Part shown: in pieces, positions 17,724 through 25,120 of the stretch
Layout: every line of letters begins with the position of its first letter
Position numbering within the stretch: position 1 is the stretch's first letter
From: CAWJPW01 sp963844845
GTDB taxonomy: Bacteria > Acidobacteriota > Thermoanaerobaculia > Thermoanaerobaculales > Sulfomarinibacteraceae
Assembly: GCA_963844845.1 (NCBI GenBank)
Contig: CAWJPW010000008.1
Coordinates: 310,001-374,000 of the forward strand
Reading direction: 5' to 3'
DNA length: 64,000 bases
Translations under genes and position numbers: made by a program
Notes under the pieces: generated by a model
What the model saw: only the letters and a program-made list of their open reading frames with translations
Told to the model about the DNA's origin: nothing
The model's database searches: none

Positions 17724-18935
17724 TCACAGCAACATACCGGCGATGGTGGCGGTCATGAAGCAGGCCAGGGTTCCGGCGATCATCGCCCGCACCCCGAGCC
17801 GTGCCAAGTCGTGCTTCCGCTCCGGCGCAATGCCGCCGATGCCGCCGATCTGGATGCCAATGGAACCGATGTTGGAGAAGCCGCACAGGGCGTAGGTGGA
17901 GATGACCACCGCCCGCTCCGAGAGCTTGTGCGCAACTATGAGGTTCTTGAGATCGAGGTAGGCGATGAACTCGTTGAGGACCGTCTTCTTGCCCAGGAGC
18001 ACGCCGACGGCGCCGGCATCGTGCCACGGCACCCCCATGAGCCAGGCGATCGGGGCGAAGGCATAGGAGAACAGCCACTCCAGCGAGAGCTGGGGCAGCC
18101 CCACCAGCCCGCCGGCCCAGCCGAGGATGGCGTTGGTCAGGGCCACCAGCGCAAGGAAGCCGATGAGCATGGCGGCCACGTTGAGCACCAGCTTCATGCC
18201 GTCGGTGGCCCCGGAAGCCGCGGCATCCACGGCGTTGACCCACGGACGCTCCACCTCCAGGCGCACGTGGCCCGCGGTGAGTGATGTGGCGGTCTCCGGA
18301 AACATGATCTTGGACATCACCAACGCCGCCGGAGCCGACATCACCGAGGCGGCGATGAGGTGACCGGCCGGGACACCGAAGGAGACATAGGCGGCCAGCA
18401 CCCCGCCGGCGATGGTCGCGAAGCCGCCGGTCATGACGGCGTGCAGCTCCGACAGGGTCATCCGCCCCACGTAGGGCTTCACCAACAGCGGCGCCTCGGT
18501 CTGGCCGACGAAGATGTTGGCGGCCGCCGACAGCGACTCGGAGCCCGAGGTGCCCATGGTCTTCATCATCACCCAGGCGACGCCCTCGACGAGCTTCTGG
18601 ATGATCCCGAAGTAGTAGAGCACGGTGATGAACGACGAGAAGAAGATGATGGTGGGCAGCACCTTGAACGCAAACAGGTGCTCGGTGAACTTGTCGCCGA
18701 AGACGAAAGCGGCGCCGGCGTCGGAGAAGTCGAGGAAACGCTGCACCACATGGCTGAGCCAGTGGAAGGCGACGAACCCGAGCTTCGTCTTGAGAATGAC
18801 CACGGCAAAGGACATCTGCAGGCCGAGCCCCCACAGCACGGTGCGCCAGCGCACGGCCCTGCGGTTCGTGGAGGCCAGCCAGGCGATGGCGATGAAGGTG
18901 ACGAGGCCGAGTAGGGAGACGAGCTCTTCCACCAC
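17724..18935 (-). CDS. concentrative nucleoside transporter (NupC/CNT family)
   Basis: A 403-aa inner-membrane protein with about 10 hydrophobic segments. It shows CNT hallmarks: GQTEAPLLVKPY (about residues 143-154), a Gate-type MTGGFATIAGG (about 167-177), KKTVLNEFIAYLDL and ALCGFSNIGSIGIQIGG in the C-terminal half. CNT proteins import nucleosides with Na+ or H+. Two consecutive GTG codons begin the frame; the first is one base from AGGAGG, so the second (18932) is better spaced. A TACCAT -10-like box lies at 18959-18964. Confidence 0.93.
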   Translation of the reverse strand: MVEELVSLLGLVTFIAIAWLASTNRRAVRWRTVLWGLGLQMSFAVVILKTKLGFVAFHWLSHVVQRFLDFSDAGAAFVFGDKFTEHLFAFKVLPTIIFFSSFITVLYYFGIIQKLVEGVAWVMMKTMGTSGSESLSAAANIFVGQTEAPLLVKPYVGRMTLSELHAVMTGGFATIAGGVLAAYVSFGVPAGHLIAASVMSAPAALVMSKIMFPETATSLTAGHVRLEVERPWVNAVDAAASGATDGMKLVLNVAAMLIGFLALVALTNAILGWAGGLVGLPQLSLEWLFSYAFAPIAWLMGVPWHDAGAVGVLLGKKTVLNEFIAYLDLKNLIVAHKLSERAVVISTYALCGFSNIGSIGIQIGGIGGIAPERKHDLARLGVRAMIAGTLACFMTATIAGMLL

Positions 18936-18958
18936 TCCTCCTTGTGCGCGGTCGCGTC

Positions 18959-18964
18959 ATGGTA
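18959..18964 (-). promoter_or_regulatory. candidate -10 box of the CNT transporter gene
   Basis: Minus strand reads TACCAT about 25 nt before the start, leaving room for the AAGGAGGAG Shine-Dalgarno. It is back-to-back with the TAGCAT box of the plus-strand zincin gene 40 bp away, giving a compact divergent promoter region. Confidence 0.4.
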
Positions 18965-19003
18965 CCGCGCGCACCCCGGGGGCACAAACCGCCCTTGCCG
19001 AGG

Positions 19004-19009
19004 TAGCAT
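19004..19009 (+). promoter_or_regulatory. candidate -10 box for a leaderless zincin transcript
   Basis: TAGCAT stands 6 nt before the ATG at 19016, with no Shine-Dalgarno between. The spacing equals that at the Smr gene. Confidence 0.4.
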
Positions 19010-19015
19010 CGGCGC

Positions 19016-19408
19016 ATGCAGATGACCCGCACCGACTTCGAGCAGGTGGTCTCCGAGGCCCTCGATCGCCTGCCGGCATCGTTCGCCGAGCGGCTCGAGA
19101 ACATCGTGGTCCAGGTGCGCGAGGCGCCCGACCTCGAGATGCTCGACCGGCTCGACCTCGATCCCCGCCACCAGACCCTCTTCGGGCTCTACACCGGAGT
19201 CCCCTTCGAGGCCCGTGGCTCCTTCTACGGCAACGCCCTGCCCGACGTTGTGCTGCTCTTCCGCCGGCCCCTCCTCGCGGCCTGCAACACGCGCCAGGAG
19301 CTCATCCGCCAGATCCAGCTCACCCTCCTGCACGAGCTCGGCCACTACTTCGGCTTCTCGGACGACGACATGGCGGCGTGGGACGAGGAGTTCGGCGGGC
19401 TGGACTGA
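19016..19408 (+). CDS. small zinc metallopeptidase of the zincin-1 family
   Basis: A 130-aa cytoplasmic protein with HELGHYFGFSDDDM at about residues 108-121, the HExxH zinc motif followed by the conserved family tail. Length and order match the bacterial metallopeptidase family PF06262 (minimal gluzincin-like fold), whose substrates are mostly unknown. No signal peptide is present. An alternative ATG two codons downstream is equally possible. It is divergent from the CNT gene and followed by a hexamer repeat tract. Confidence 0.88.
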   Translation: MQMTRTDFEQVVSEALDRLPASFAERLENIVVQVREAPDLEMLDRLDLDPRHQTLFGLYTGVPFEARGSFYGNALPDVVLLFRRPLLAACNTRQELIRQIQLTLLHELGHYFGFSDDDMAAWDEEFGGLD

Positions 19409-19517
19409 CCCCCGGTCGCGGTTCCGGCCCCGGCCTCGGCCGCGGTCACGGCCCCGGCCCCGGTCCCGGTCGCGGGCACGGTTCCGGCCGCAGTCCCGGC
19501 CCCGGTCACGGTCCCGG
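19409..19517. repeat. degenerate GGNCNC hexanucleotide tract
   Basis: About 17 consecutive six-base units follow the consensus GGNCNC (for example GGTTCC, GGCCCC, GGTCAC, GGTCGC). The tract begins immediately after the zincin stop and ends at the stop of the four-helix-bundle gene. It is one arm of repeat island 4. Confidence 0.85.
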
Positions 19518-19877
19518 TCACCGCCGCGGATGCATCAACCGCCACGTCATCGCCCGCACGCGATCGAGCACCTCGGTGGCCCGGGCCGCCGCTTCCCTGT
19601 CGACGAAGCCGCCGCCTGCGAGCATCGCCAGCGCGCTCCCTGCCTCCTTCGCCGAGCCGTAGGCGATGCGGAAATGCTGGAGCCGATCTCTTCCGAACCG
19701 GCCGTGGCCCTCGGCGAGGTTGAGCGGGACGCTGCAGGCGGCTCGACGGGCCTGATCGGCAAGGAACTTCACACCTGGTGGGACTGCAGCCACGAGCCTG
19801 AGCACCATCCCGGCCGCAGCGACGGCGAGGTTGTGCGCGTGCAGGTCGTTGCTCGGAGTGGGAAGCGCGTCGTGCAT
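19518..19877 (-). CDS. four-helix-bundle protein, S23/IVS-like
   Basis: A protein of about 119 aa with four predicted amphipathic helices. DLHAHNLAVAAAGM, the LADQARRAACSVPLNLAEGH helix (about residues 41-60) and the FRIAYGSAKEA helix are characteristic of the four-helix-bundle family encoded in 23S rRNA intervening sequences (also related to Avd of diversity-generating retroelements). SVPLNLAEGHGR is the best-conserved family signature. ATG at 19877 follows GGAGG; the frame could start at 19898. The gene lies inside a repeat island, flanked downstream by hexamers and upstream by an inverted repeat. Function in this family is not settled. Confidence 0.82.
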   Translation of the reverse strand: MHDALPTPSNDLHAHNLAVAAAGMVLRLVAAVPPGVKFLADQARRAACSVPLNLAEGHGRFGRDRLQHFRIAYGSAKEAGSALAMLAGGGFVDREAAARATEVLDRVRAMTWRLMHPRR

Positions 19878-19928
19878 GGTCACCTCCGGATCGTTCATGA
19901 CCCTTCCACCAGCCGGCGGGGTGTCCGG

Positions 19929-19971
19929 TGTCAAGGGTTTCCACGAAGTGGTCGCGAAGCGACCCTTGACA
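19929..19971. repeat. inverted repeat upstream of the four-helix-bundle gene
   Basis: Perfect 10-bp arms TGTCAAGGGT / ACCCTTGACA enclose 23 bp that contain TTTCCA, recalling the other palindromes of the window (outer TGAC/GTCA, inner TTTCC). The right arm and the following roughly 145 bp recur at the distal end of the CRISPR array. Confidence 0.8.
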
Positions 19972-20115
19972 GCGGAGGCCCCGCCGGCCATCCGGCTCCT
20001 CTGAACGATCCGGGGGGTGGCCATGCCGGGAGCGCCCGGAGCCGAAGCAGGGACCGGACTCCGGGACCGGGACGGGACTCCGGGACGGGTACGGCGACCG
20101 GAATCCGGGTCCGGT
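19955..20115 (+). repeat. 160-bp dispersed repeat, copy A
   Basis: From CGCGAAGCGACCC onward this block matches 44249-44409 with about two visible mismatches (GGGGTGG versus GGGGAGG, GAGCGCC versus GAGCACC). It includes GACAGCGGAGGCCCC, CTGAACGATCCGGGG and a tract of GACTCCGG/GGGACC units. Copy A abuts the inverted repeat of the four-helix-bundle gene. Confidence 0.9.
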
Positions 20116-20712
20116 CCCGGTCACGGTCCCGGTCGCGGCCAACGGCCACCGCGCCGGCTCCTGATACTCCCCACCCCGGCTCCCGGGCGGCTCCGCCGCC
20201 GGTCGGCGCGGCCCCGGGCCTTTGACGCCCGCGTGTCTGCCCGATCATCTGCTGCGACGGCGGATCCACCGGCCAGGGCGACGCTTCGCTCGGCGGCGCC
20301 TTGGTCGAATCGCCACCCTGACGGTCGGCTCCGCGGTCTCGCGGCGAAGCTCGGGCAGACACGCGGGCTCGCCGAGTCGCCTCCCTGGTCGCTCGGGGCC
20401 ACTGCTCCGGGCGTGAAGGGCCGTGGGAGCCCCCCATGACGTTTCCCGCGAACGCCCTCCCGGTGAGGAAGCGCTCCCGGGAGAACGTCATGGACGGCAC
20501 GCCCGCCGGAGGGTGCCTGCTCCGGGGCGGTCCCGGCCCGCCGTCACGGCCAACGGCCCCGGTTTCGGCCGCGGCCAACGGCCACGGTCGCGGTCGCGGT
20601 CGCCGTCAAGCACAGGGGCACCCTCCCTGCGCCCACATCCATCCCGGCACCACCCATCGTCCTTGCTTGACAGAGTTGGGCCCCGGGCATACGGTTGTTT
20701 CAGGAGCCACCA
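20116..20712. repeat. repeat island 4, right part
   Basis: No gene is seen. Content: GGTCCC hexamers (20116-20150), GC block TCCCGGGCGGCTCCGCCGCC, a unique stretch (about 20220-20360), then an element in the island 2 orientation with a 60-bp palindrome at 20434-20493 (CCATGACGTT / AACGTCATGG), the flank GACGGCACGCCCGCCGGAGGG and hexamers to about 20605. Bases 20610-20700 are non-repetitive and may hold the promoter for the exported-protein cluster, but I see no convincing boxes. Confidence 0.8.
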
Positions 20713-20824
20713 ATGCACAATCCCAACACCAGCCGCCGGGGGCCTCGTCGATCTCTTCTGCCGTTCCCGCGCATGTCCCTCCCGCTGCTCGTGTGCGTGC
20801 TCGTCCTCGCTCCCGGAGGACCCT

Positions 20825-23086
20825 ATGCATCTGCGGGGGGGGGCAGGAGTTAACCCGAAGCAAGCTGGCGTAGGAACCACGTCGCCTGCTCCAAGCGCCG
20901 CCGCCGCACGCGCTGAGCAGCCGCCGAGCCCGGTGTACCCGCACCGTCCCACCCTCGCCAAGCGCGCCTCGTCCGCGCCCCACGCAGGCACAACGGCGAC
21001 GGAAACCATGAGCGCCGCCGCCACGAGCGGCCCCCCGGCCGGCTTCGCCGACCCGCCTCCCCCGGCCGGCCCTGCTGGAGCCTCCGGCAGCATGTCCGCC
21101 GCCGTCCGCTCGAACGACCCTTGCAGCATCACATCCTTCAGCCGGACGCCGGTCTACAGCGGCGCCCAGCTCATCGGCTACGACCTCCAGCTCTGCTGGA
21201 TGGGAGGTACGGCGCCGTACACGGTGGTCTCGAGCCCGAATGCCACGTTTGCGCCTCCGATCACCACGGTGGCCGCGGCGGCCACGACCACCTGCGCCGC
21301 GACCCTGGTCAAGGCGACGGACCAGGGCGCCTTCCTCAACGTGGTCGACCCCTCCGTGGCCGGCCCCGCGGTGGGCGCGATCGGCTACAACCCGATCCCC
21401 GGCCCGACCACGCCCAGCGTCAGCCCCACCGTTGCCTGGTGGGGCGACCAGGTCACCTTCACCGCCCAGAACCTCGACCCGATCCCCGAGGCCAACGCCG
21501 CCTTGATGCCGTTCATCGCGGTGAAGGCGGTCGAGATGGTCCCACAGGGCTCCCTCCAGCCCACCGGCGCGACCTTCGAGATCCCCGAGGACGCGCGCAG
21601 CTTCTACTCCATCATCCAGGCCCATGGACGCTCCAGCGGCGTCGGGAGCTACGTGCAGCTCTCGCCCAAGAACGTTGCGCCCTACACCAACATCCACGCG
21701 GTTTCTTGGTCACCGGTCGACGGAAAGCTCTTCGTTGCGGCGGACGGAGTCCTCGACCACTTCGACCTCTTCACCACGGACCCAGGACAAGACCCGAACA
21801 GGTTTACCGACTCGACGACCTACTCCTACCCCTACATGTCGCGAGTGGCAGAGAACGGGAGCGTGCTCGTCATCGAGGGCGTTTCGGGAGTCTTGACCAT
21901 CGAGCGTTGGGCATGCTCGGGTGGCACGTGCACCGCTTCCCCGTTCGCGCAGACCCACGACAACAGCTTCGCTGACCCGATCACCCCCATCGGGATCGCG
22001 GTCAGCCCGGACGGCCAGGTCGCGTACGTGGCCGACGCCGCCAGCCACACCGTGATCCGCATCCCGGCCGGGGCGGGTCCCGGCTCGTCCCAGATCGTCC
22101 CGGGGTGGGGCGGCCGCGCGTTCAGCTTCCCGAGCCCGTGCGGGATCGACGTGGCCCCCGGGGGCCAGGTCCTGGTGGCGGACAGCAGCGGGCTCGGCTA
22201 CACCTACCAGCTCACCTCGGCCACGAGCTCGACCGCGGACCAACAGGTGCCGCCACCCGTCCACACCATCCAGGTCGACCGCGACCTCACCGGCGCGACC
22301 GGGCTCATCTACTACTACACGGACAACTCGGCCCCCGCGATGACCGAGGCGTTCAACCTCAACTCCTTCGGCAACCCGACGGCGACGGAGTTCGACACCG
22401 GCGCCATCGTCACCGGCCTGTACAACGGCCTGCTCGACGTCGGCATGAACATGTTCATGTGGGTCTACCACATGGCGCCGAAGCGCGTGATCACCAACAG
22501 CGAGGGCGAGACGATCCCGTTCCCGTCGGCCGACCAGACGGCCGACAAGCACGTCACCGTGTACGGCGAGGGGTGGCCGGGGGTGCCGCTGATGCTCTAC
22601 ATCGGCGACCCGCCCGACCTCGCAGCATATGCACCGCCGGATGGCTGGACTGAGCCCTCCGACCCGACGCCTCCGGTCGCTCCGTACTTCGGCAACGACA
22701 ACGCGTCGCCCACCGGGGCCTACCTTTCTGACGGCATTTCCATGGGCAACCCCATCCTCGTGACGCCCGGAGGGAACTACAGCTTCGCTGTGGACATGGT
22801 GGTGCCGCAGGGCTTCGCAGGGGACAACTTCCAGGTCCGGATCATCAAGGCCGACCCGTCCGGGAACCCCCTTCAGAACCGGGTCACCGCCTACTCCACG
22901 GTCTACACCTCCTGGAAGCGGGTCTACGCGGAGCGGGACAGGATGTTCCGGAAGGGGAGCCTGCTCCTCAACGGCTACACCGCCACAAGCGCCTGTGGCG
23001 GGGGCGGCAACCCGCTGCGGGTTCGACGTCTACTACTGGCCTTGGCTCGACGCCCAGCAGCAGCCCGACTTCCTCCACCCGGGTGA
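20825..23086 (+). CDS. main open frame of the broken metallopeptidase (propeller region)
   Basis: This is the longest uninterrupted part of the gene, 753 codons from an ATG at 20825 that itself has GGAGGA 4-5 nt upstream. Alone it would give a protein without a signal peptide and without the HELGH site. Low-complexity Ala/Pro sequence (about residues 15-90) precedes beta-rich sequence with three propeller-like blades (about residues 300-460). The last 20 or so codons (after about 23000) are out of the original frame and Arg/Leu-rich, unlike the rest. Confidence 0.5.
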   Translation: MHLRGGAGVNPKQAGVGTTSPAPSAAAARAEQPPSPVYPHRPTLAKRASSAPHAGTTATETMSAAATSGPPAGFADPPPPAGPAGASGSMSAAVRSNDPCSITSFSRTPVYSGAQLIGYDLQLCWMGGTAPYTVVSSPNATFAPPITTVAAAATTTCAATLVKATDQGAFLNVVDPSVAGPAVGAIGYNPIPGPTTPSVSPTVAWWGDQVTFTAQNLDPIPEANAALMPFIAVKAVEMVPQGSLQPTGATFEIPEDARSFYSIIQAHGRSSGVGSYVQLSPKNVAPYTNIHAVSWSPVDGKLFVAADGVLDHFDLFTTDPGQDPNRFTDSTTYSYPYMSRVAENGSVLVIEGVSGVLTIERWACSGGTCTASPFAQTHDNSFADPITPIGIAVSPDGQVAYVADAASHTVIRIPAGAGPGSSQIVPGWGGRAFSFPSPCGIDVAPGGQVLVADSSGLGYTYQLTSATSSTADQQVPPPVHTIQVDRDLTGATGLIYYYTDNSAPAMTEAFNLNSFGNPTATEFDTGAIVTGLYNGLLDVGMNMFMWVYHMAPKRVITNSEGETIPFPSADQTADKHVTVYGEGWPGVPLMLYIGDPPDLAAYAPPDGWTEPSDPTPPVAPYFGNDNASPTGAYLSDGISMGNPILVTPGGNYSFAVDMVVPQGFAGDNFQVRIIKADPSGNPLQNRVTAYSTVYTSWKRVYAERDRMFRKGSLLLNGYTATSACGGGGNPLRVRRLLLALARRPAAARLPPPG

Positions 23087-23561
23087 CGAGATCGCGCTGT
23101 TCGACGAGACCCACACCTACGAGGGAAGCGGTGAGATCCTCACGGTCAATAGTGTCGGGCAACCGTCCGGTGGTGTGGTCCAAATTACTGTGAACGAGCA
23201 GATTCACAATGACTATCTCGCCTCTCAGTTCACCTCGCCGTCAGGGACACCTGTGCCCAACTTCTCAAACTACCACTCTGCAGGGGTTGGGCTGCTGTCG
23301 GGCTGCGATCGTAGCCCCGTGCAGCTCAATGCTGCGAACTCCTGCTTCTACGACGCCGACCTGCGAAACGTGGAGAAGCCCTACAACGACGCCTTCGTCG
23401 AGGTGTACGCAGCCAAGGGCGGCGATGAATGCACTCCCGTTTGTTACCGGCGGTCTGTTCAGCATCGAACTCAATTGACTGCCCTCGCCGACTTCACCCA
23501 AACCTGGTTCGCCCATTGGACCGGTTTCGCCCGGCGTGCCGAGGCAGTGCCACCCAAATAA
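22995..23561 (+). CDS. second open segment of the broken metallopeptidase
   Basis: This frame continues the preceding segment after a one-base shift near 22996-23015; from CGFDVYYWPWLDAQQQP onward it reads as normal protein (DEIALFDETHTYEG, QITVNEQIHNDYLA, YNDAFVEVYAAKGG). It ends at 23561, after which the HELGH-bearing part continues in another frame (to 23851) and then another (to 23988). It is unlikely to be translated independently, since no Shine-Dalgarno precedes an ATG here. Confidence 0.4.
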   Translation: MAGAATRCGFDVYYWPWLDAQQQPDFLHPGDEIALFDETHTYEGSGEILTVNSVGQPSGGVVQITVNEQIHNDYLASQFTSPSGTPVPNFSNYHSAGVGLLSGCDRSPVQLNAANSCFYDADLRNVEKPYNDAFVEVYAAKGGDECTPVCYRRSVQHRTQLTALADFTQTWFAHWTGFARRAEAVPPK

Positions 23562-23998
23562 CCACTTCCACATCAGTGGGCGCCGCAGACTCGGAGGCTC
23601 AGTATGGCCTCACATGGGCGAAGGCAAACAACACGTTCGTCTTTGGGGCGAAGATCGGATCGAGTGACAATACCGGTTCCCCCGGTGCGCCACTCAAGGA
23701 GTCAGTTCAATGGACGACGAGCCACGAGCTGGGCCACCAGTTCTCGGTAAACCCGTGCGAGCCCGAGGTTCACGACACCGAGGAGCCATGGTGCATTGCC
23801 TCGACCTTTGCGGTGCGGCAAGTCCGGGGTATAGGATCCACTGCATCATGAACGTCGCCAATGACTACCAGGACAACCGTCGAGACGGTATCGATGCCTT
23901 CTGCGTCAAGAATCTGTTCACGGAGCAGAATCCATGCGGTCAAACCGATTACCAGGGAACGCTGCGCCTGAGCGCGGACCCGCGGTAGGGAGGTCGAA

Positions 23999-25120
23999 AT
24001 GCGCTTGCGTGCTGCCTTCGTTCTCGCCTTGTCGATCACCAGCACATCGTTGCTGGCAACTGCCGCGGCTCAAGATCAAGCCTGGAAAGCGACGCTGAGC
24101 GTCGGCGGGGAAGCAATCGTGCTGGGCGCGCCCGTGTACGTGAGGGTCGTCCTTAACAATCTGGTGGATCGCCCGATTGTCATGCCCTACCAGTTCGAGC
24201 TCTGGGGAGTCTACTGTGGCATACAGGCCGAGCCGCTTGATCCCGCGCTTCGTGGCGAGTTCTTCAACAGGATGCCTCGCCCGGCGGGCTCGCAGGTCCC
24301 GGTCGTGATGGCAAAGCACGCGTATGCGCCCCACAGCGAGACCGCGATCGGATGGGTTCGGCTGGTGACCCCTCCCCAACCTGGCGACTACCGCCTTCGG
24401 TACCTTTGCGACATTCCCGTCGATGCAATCCGCCCCGAGGTGAACCCTCTTACCAAGCAGCTCGAGAGTAACGACGAGGTGTGGCGGGGCTCTTTTTCGT
24501 CGAACGAGGTCATGGTCCAGGTGACCGAGCCCGATGGCGTAGACGCGCAGGCCTACGAGGCCTTCGATAAGGCACCGTTTAACTCGTCTCGTTTTGGGGA
24601 GCTGCTCAGCAAGTTTCCCGGTTCGATCTATGCGGCGTACGTGGTCTGGACGCAACACGCCAAGGGCACCTCGACATGGGACACTGACGTGGCGTTGCGT
24701 CTCGCCGAGGAGGGGAACCGCTACGGCAACGAGATTCCCTGCTTCCACGAGGAGGGTTGCCGCCCCGACCATTCGATGAGCGTGAACGCCACGCAACTCA
24801 CTGCATGGGAGAACAAGTGGTTCTCGACCGTCCTCGCGAGTCACCCAGACGCCTGGTTCTCTGACGAGGTTCGACTTCGGCTTGTGCTCAACCTCTACAG
24901 CACTGGCGACCATGCCTCCTGCGAAACCCGCCTCGAGGACCTCGCCGAGCACGGCCGCCCCGACGTCGCCGCCAAGGCCGCCGACGTCCTCGCCGCCATG
25001 CGTGCGAAGGGGATGCTGGAGGGCACGGAGCCGCCACCGGCCGCCGCCCCGGTCCCCGTCCCGGATCCGGCTCCGGCCCCGGACTCGGCCCCCGCCCCGG
25101 CCCCGGGAGCCGACCGATGA
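23999..25120 (+). CDS. exported tandem paralog 1 (Ig-like plus helical domain, Pro/Ala tail)
   Basis: A 373-aa protein with a Sec signal peptide (cleavage likely after TAAA, about residue 24). The N-terminal part (about 28-135) is beta-rich with VLGAPVYVRVVLNNLVDRPIVMP, resembling an Ig-like or BsuPI-type fold. QLESNDEVWRGSFSSNEV (about 160) links to a helical, TPR-like half with FGELLSKFPGSIYAAYV and a C-terminal GDHASC / RLEDLAEHGRPDVAAKAADV pair of helices. Residues 347-373 are a Pro/Ala tail. Start follows GGGAGG. It is the first of four tandem homologs joined by ATGA overlaps. I do not recognise a described family; a role outside the cell with the neighbouring peptidase is possible. Confidence 0.72.
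   Translation: MRLRAAFVLALSITSTSLLATAAAQDQAWKATLSVGGEAIVLGAPVYVRVVLNNLVDRPIVMPYQFELWGVYCGIQAEPLDPALRGEFFNRMPRPAGSQVPVVMAKHAYAPHSETAIGWVRLVTPPQPGDYRLRYLCDIPVDAIRPEVNPLTKQLESNDEVWRGSFSSNEVMVQVTEPDGVDAQAYEAFDKAPFNSSRFGELLSKFPGSIYAAYVVWTQHAKGTSTWDTDVALRLAEEGNRYGNEIPCFHEEGCRPDHSMSVNATQLTAWENKWFSTVLASHPDAWFSDEVRLRLVLNLYSTGDHASCETRLEDLAEHGRPDVAAKAADVLAAMRAKGMLEGTEPPPAAAPVPVPDPAPAPDSAPAPAPGADR

Larger units (their letters stand above)
20713..23988 (+). pseudogene. exported zinc metallopeptidase, broken by several frame changes
   Basis: A single protein of about 1,090 residues can be read only by changing frame four times. Frame 1 (ATG 20713, AGGAG 7 nt upstream) encodes a signal peptide MSLPLLVCVLVLAPGGPYAS and then stops at 20851. 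Frame 2 (about 20845-23000) carries propeller-like blades (HAVSWSPVDGKLFVA, GIAVSPDGQVAYVAD, GIDVAPGGQVLVAD). Frame 3 (about 23005-23540) continues, then frame 2 (about 23560-23830) holds SHELGHQFSVNPCE, a HExxH zinc site, and frame 1 finishes (NVANDYQDN to LSADPR) at 23988. The first switch is at a run of nine G (20835-20843); eight would restore frame. Decay, slippage or sequence error are all possible. Confidence 0.7.

Noticed and set aside
19409..20712. Insertion sequence with transposase
   Set aside because: Inverted and direct repeats are present, but no transposase, integrase or target duplication could be found here or in any other island.
20423..20824. In-frame extension of the metallopeptidase body frame back to 20423
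   Set aside because: It covers a palindrome and hexamer tract and reads as low-complexity Arg/Pro sequence. The signal peptide in another frame from 20713 and the ATG at 20825 explain the gene better.
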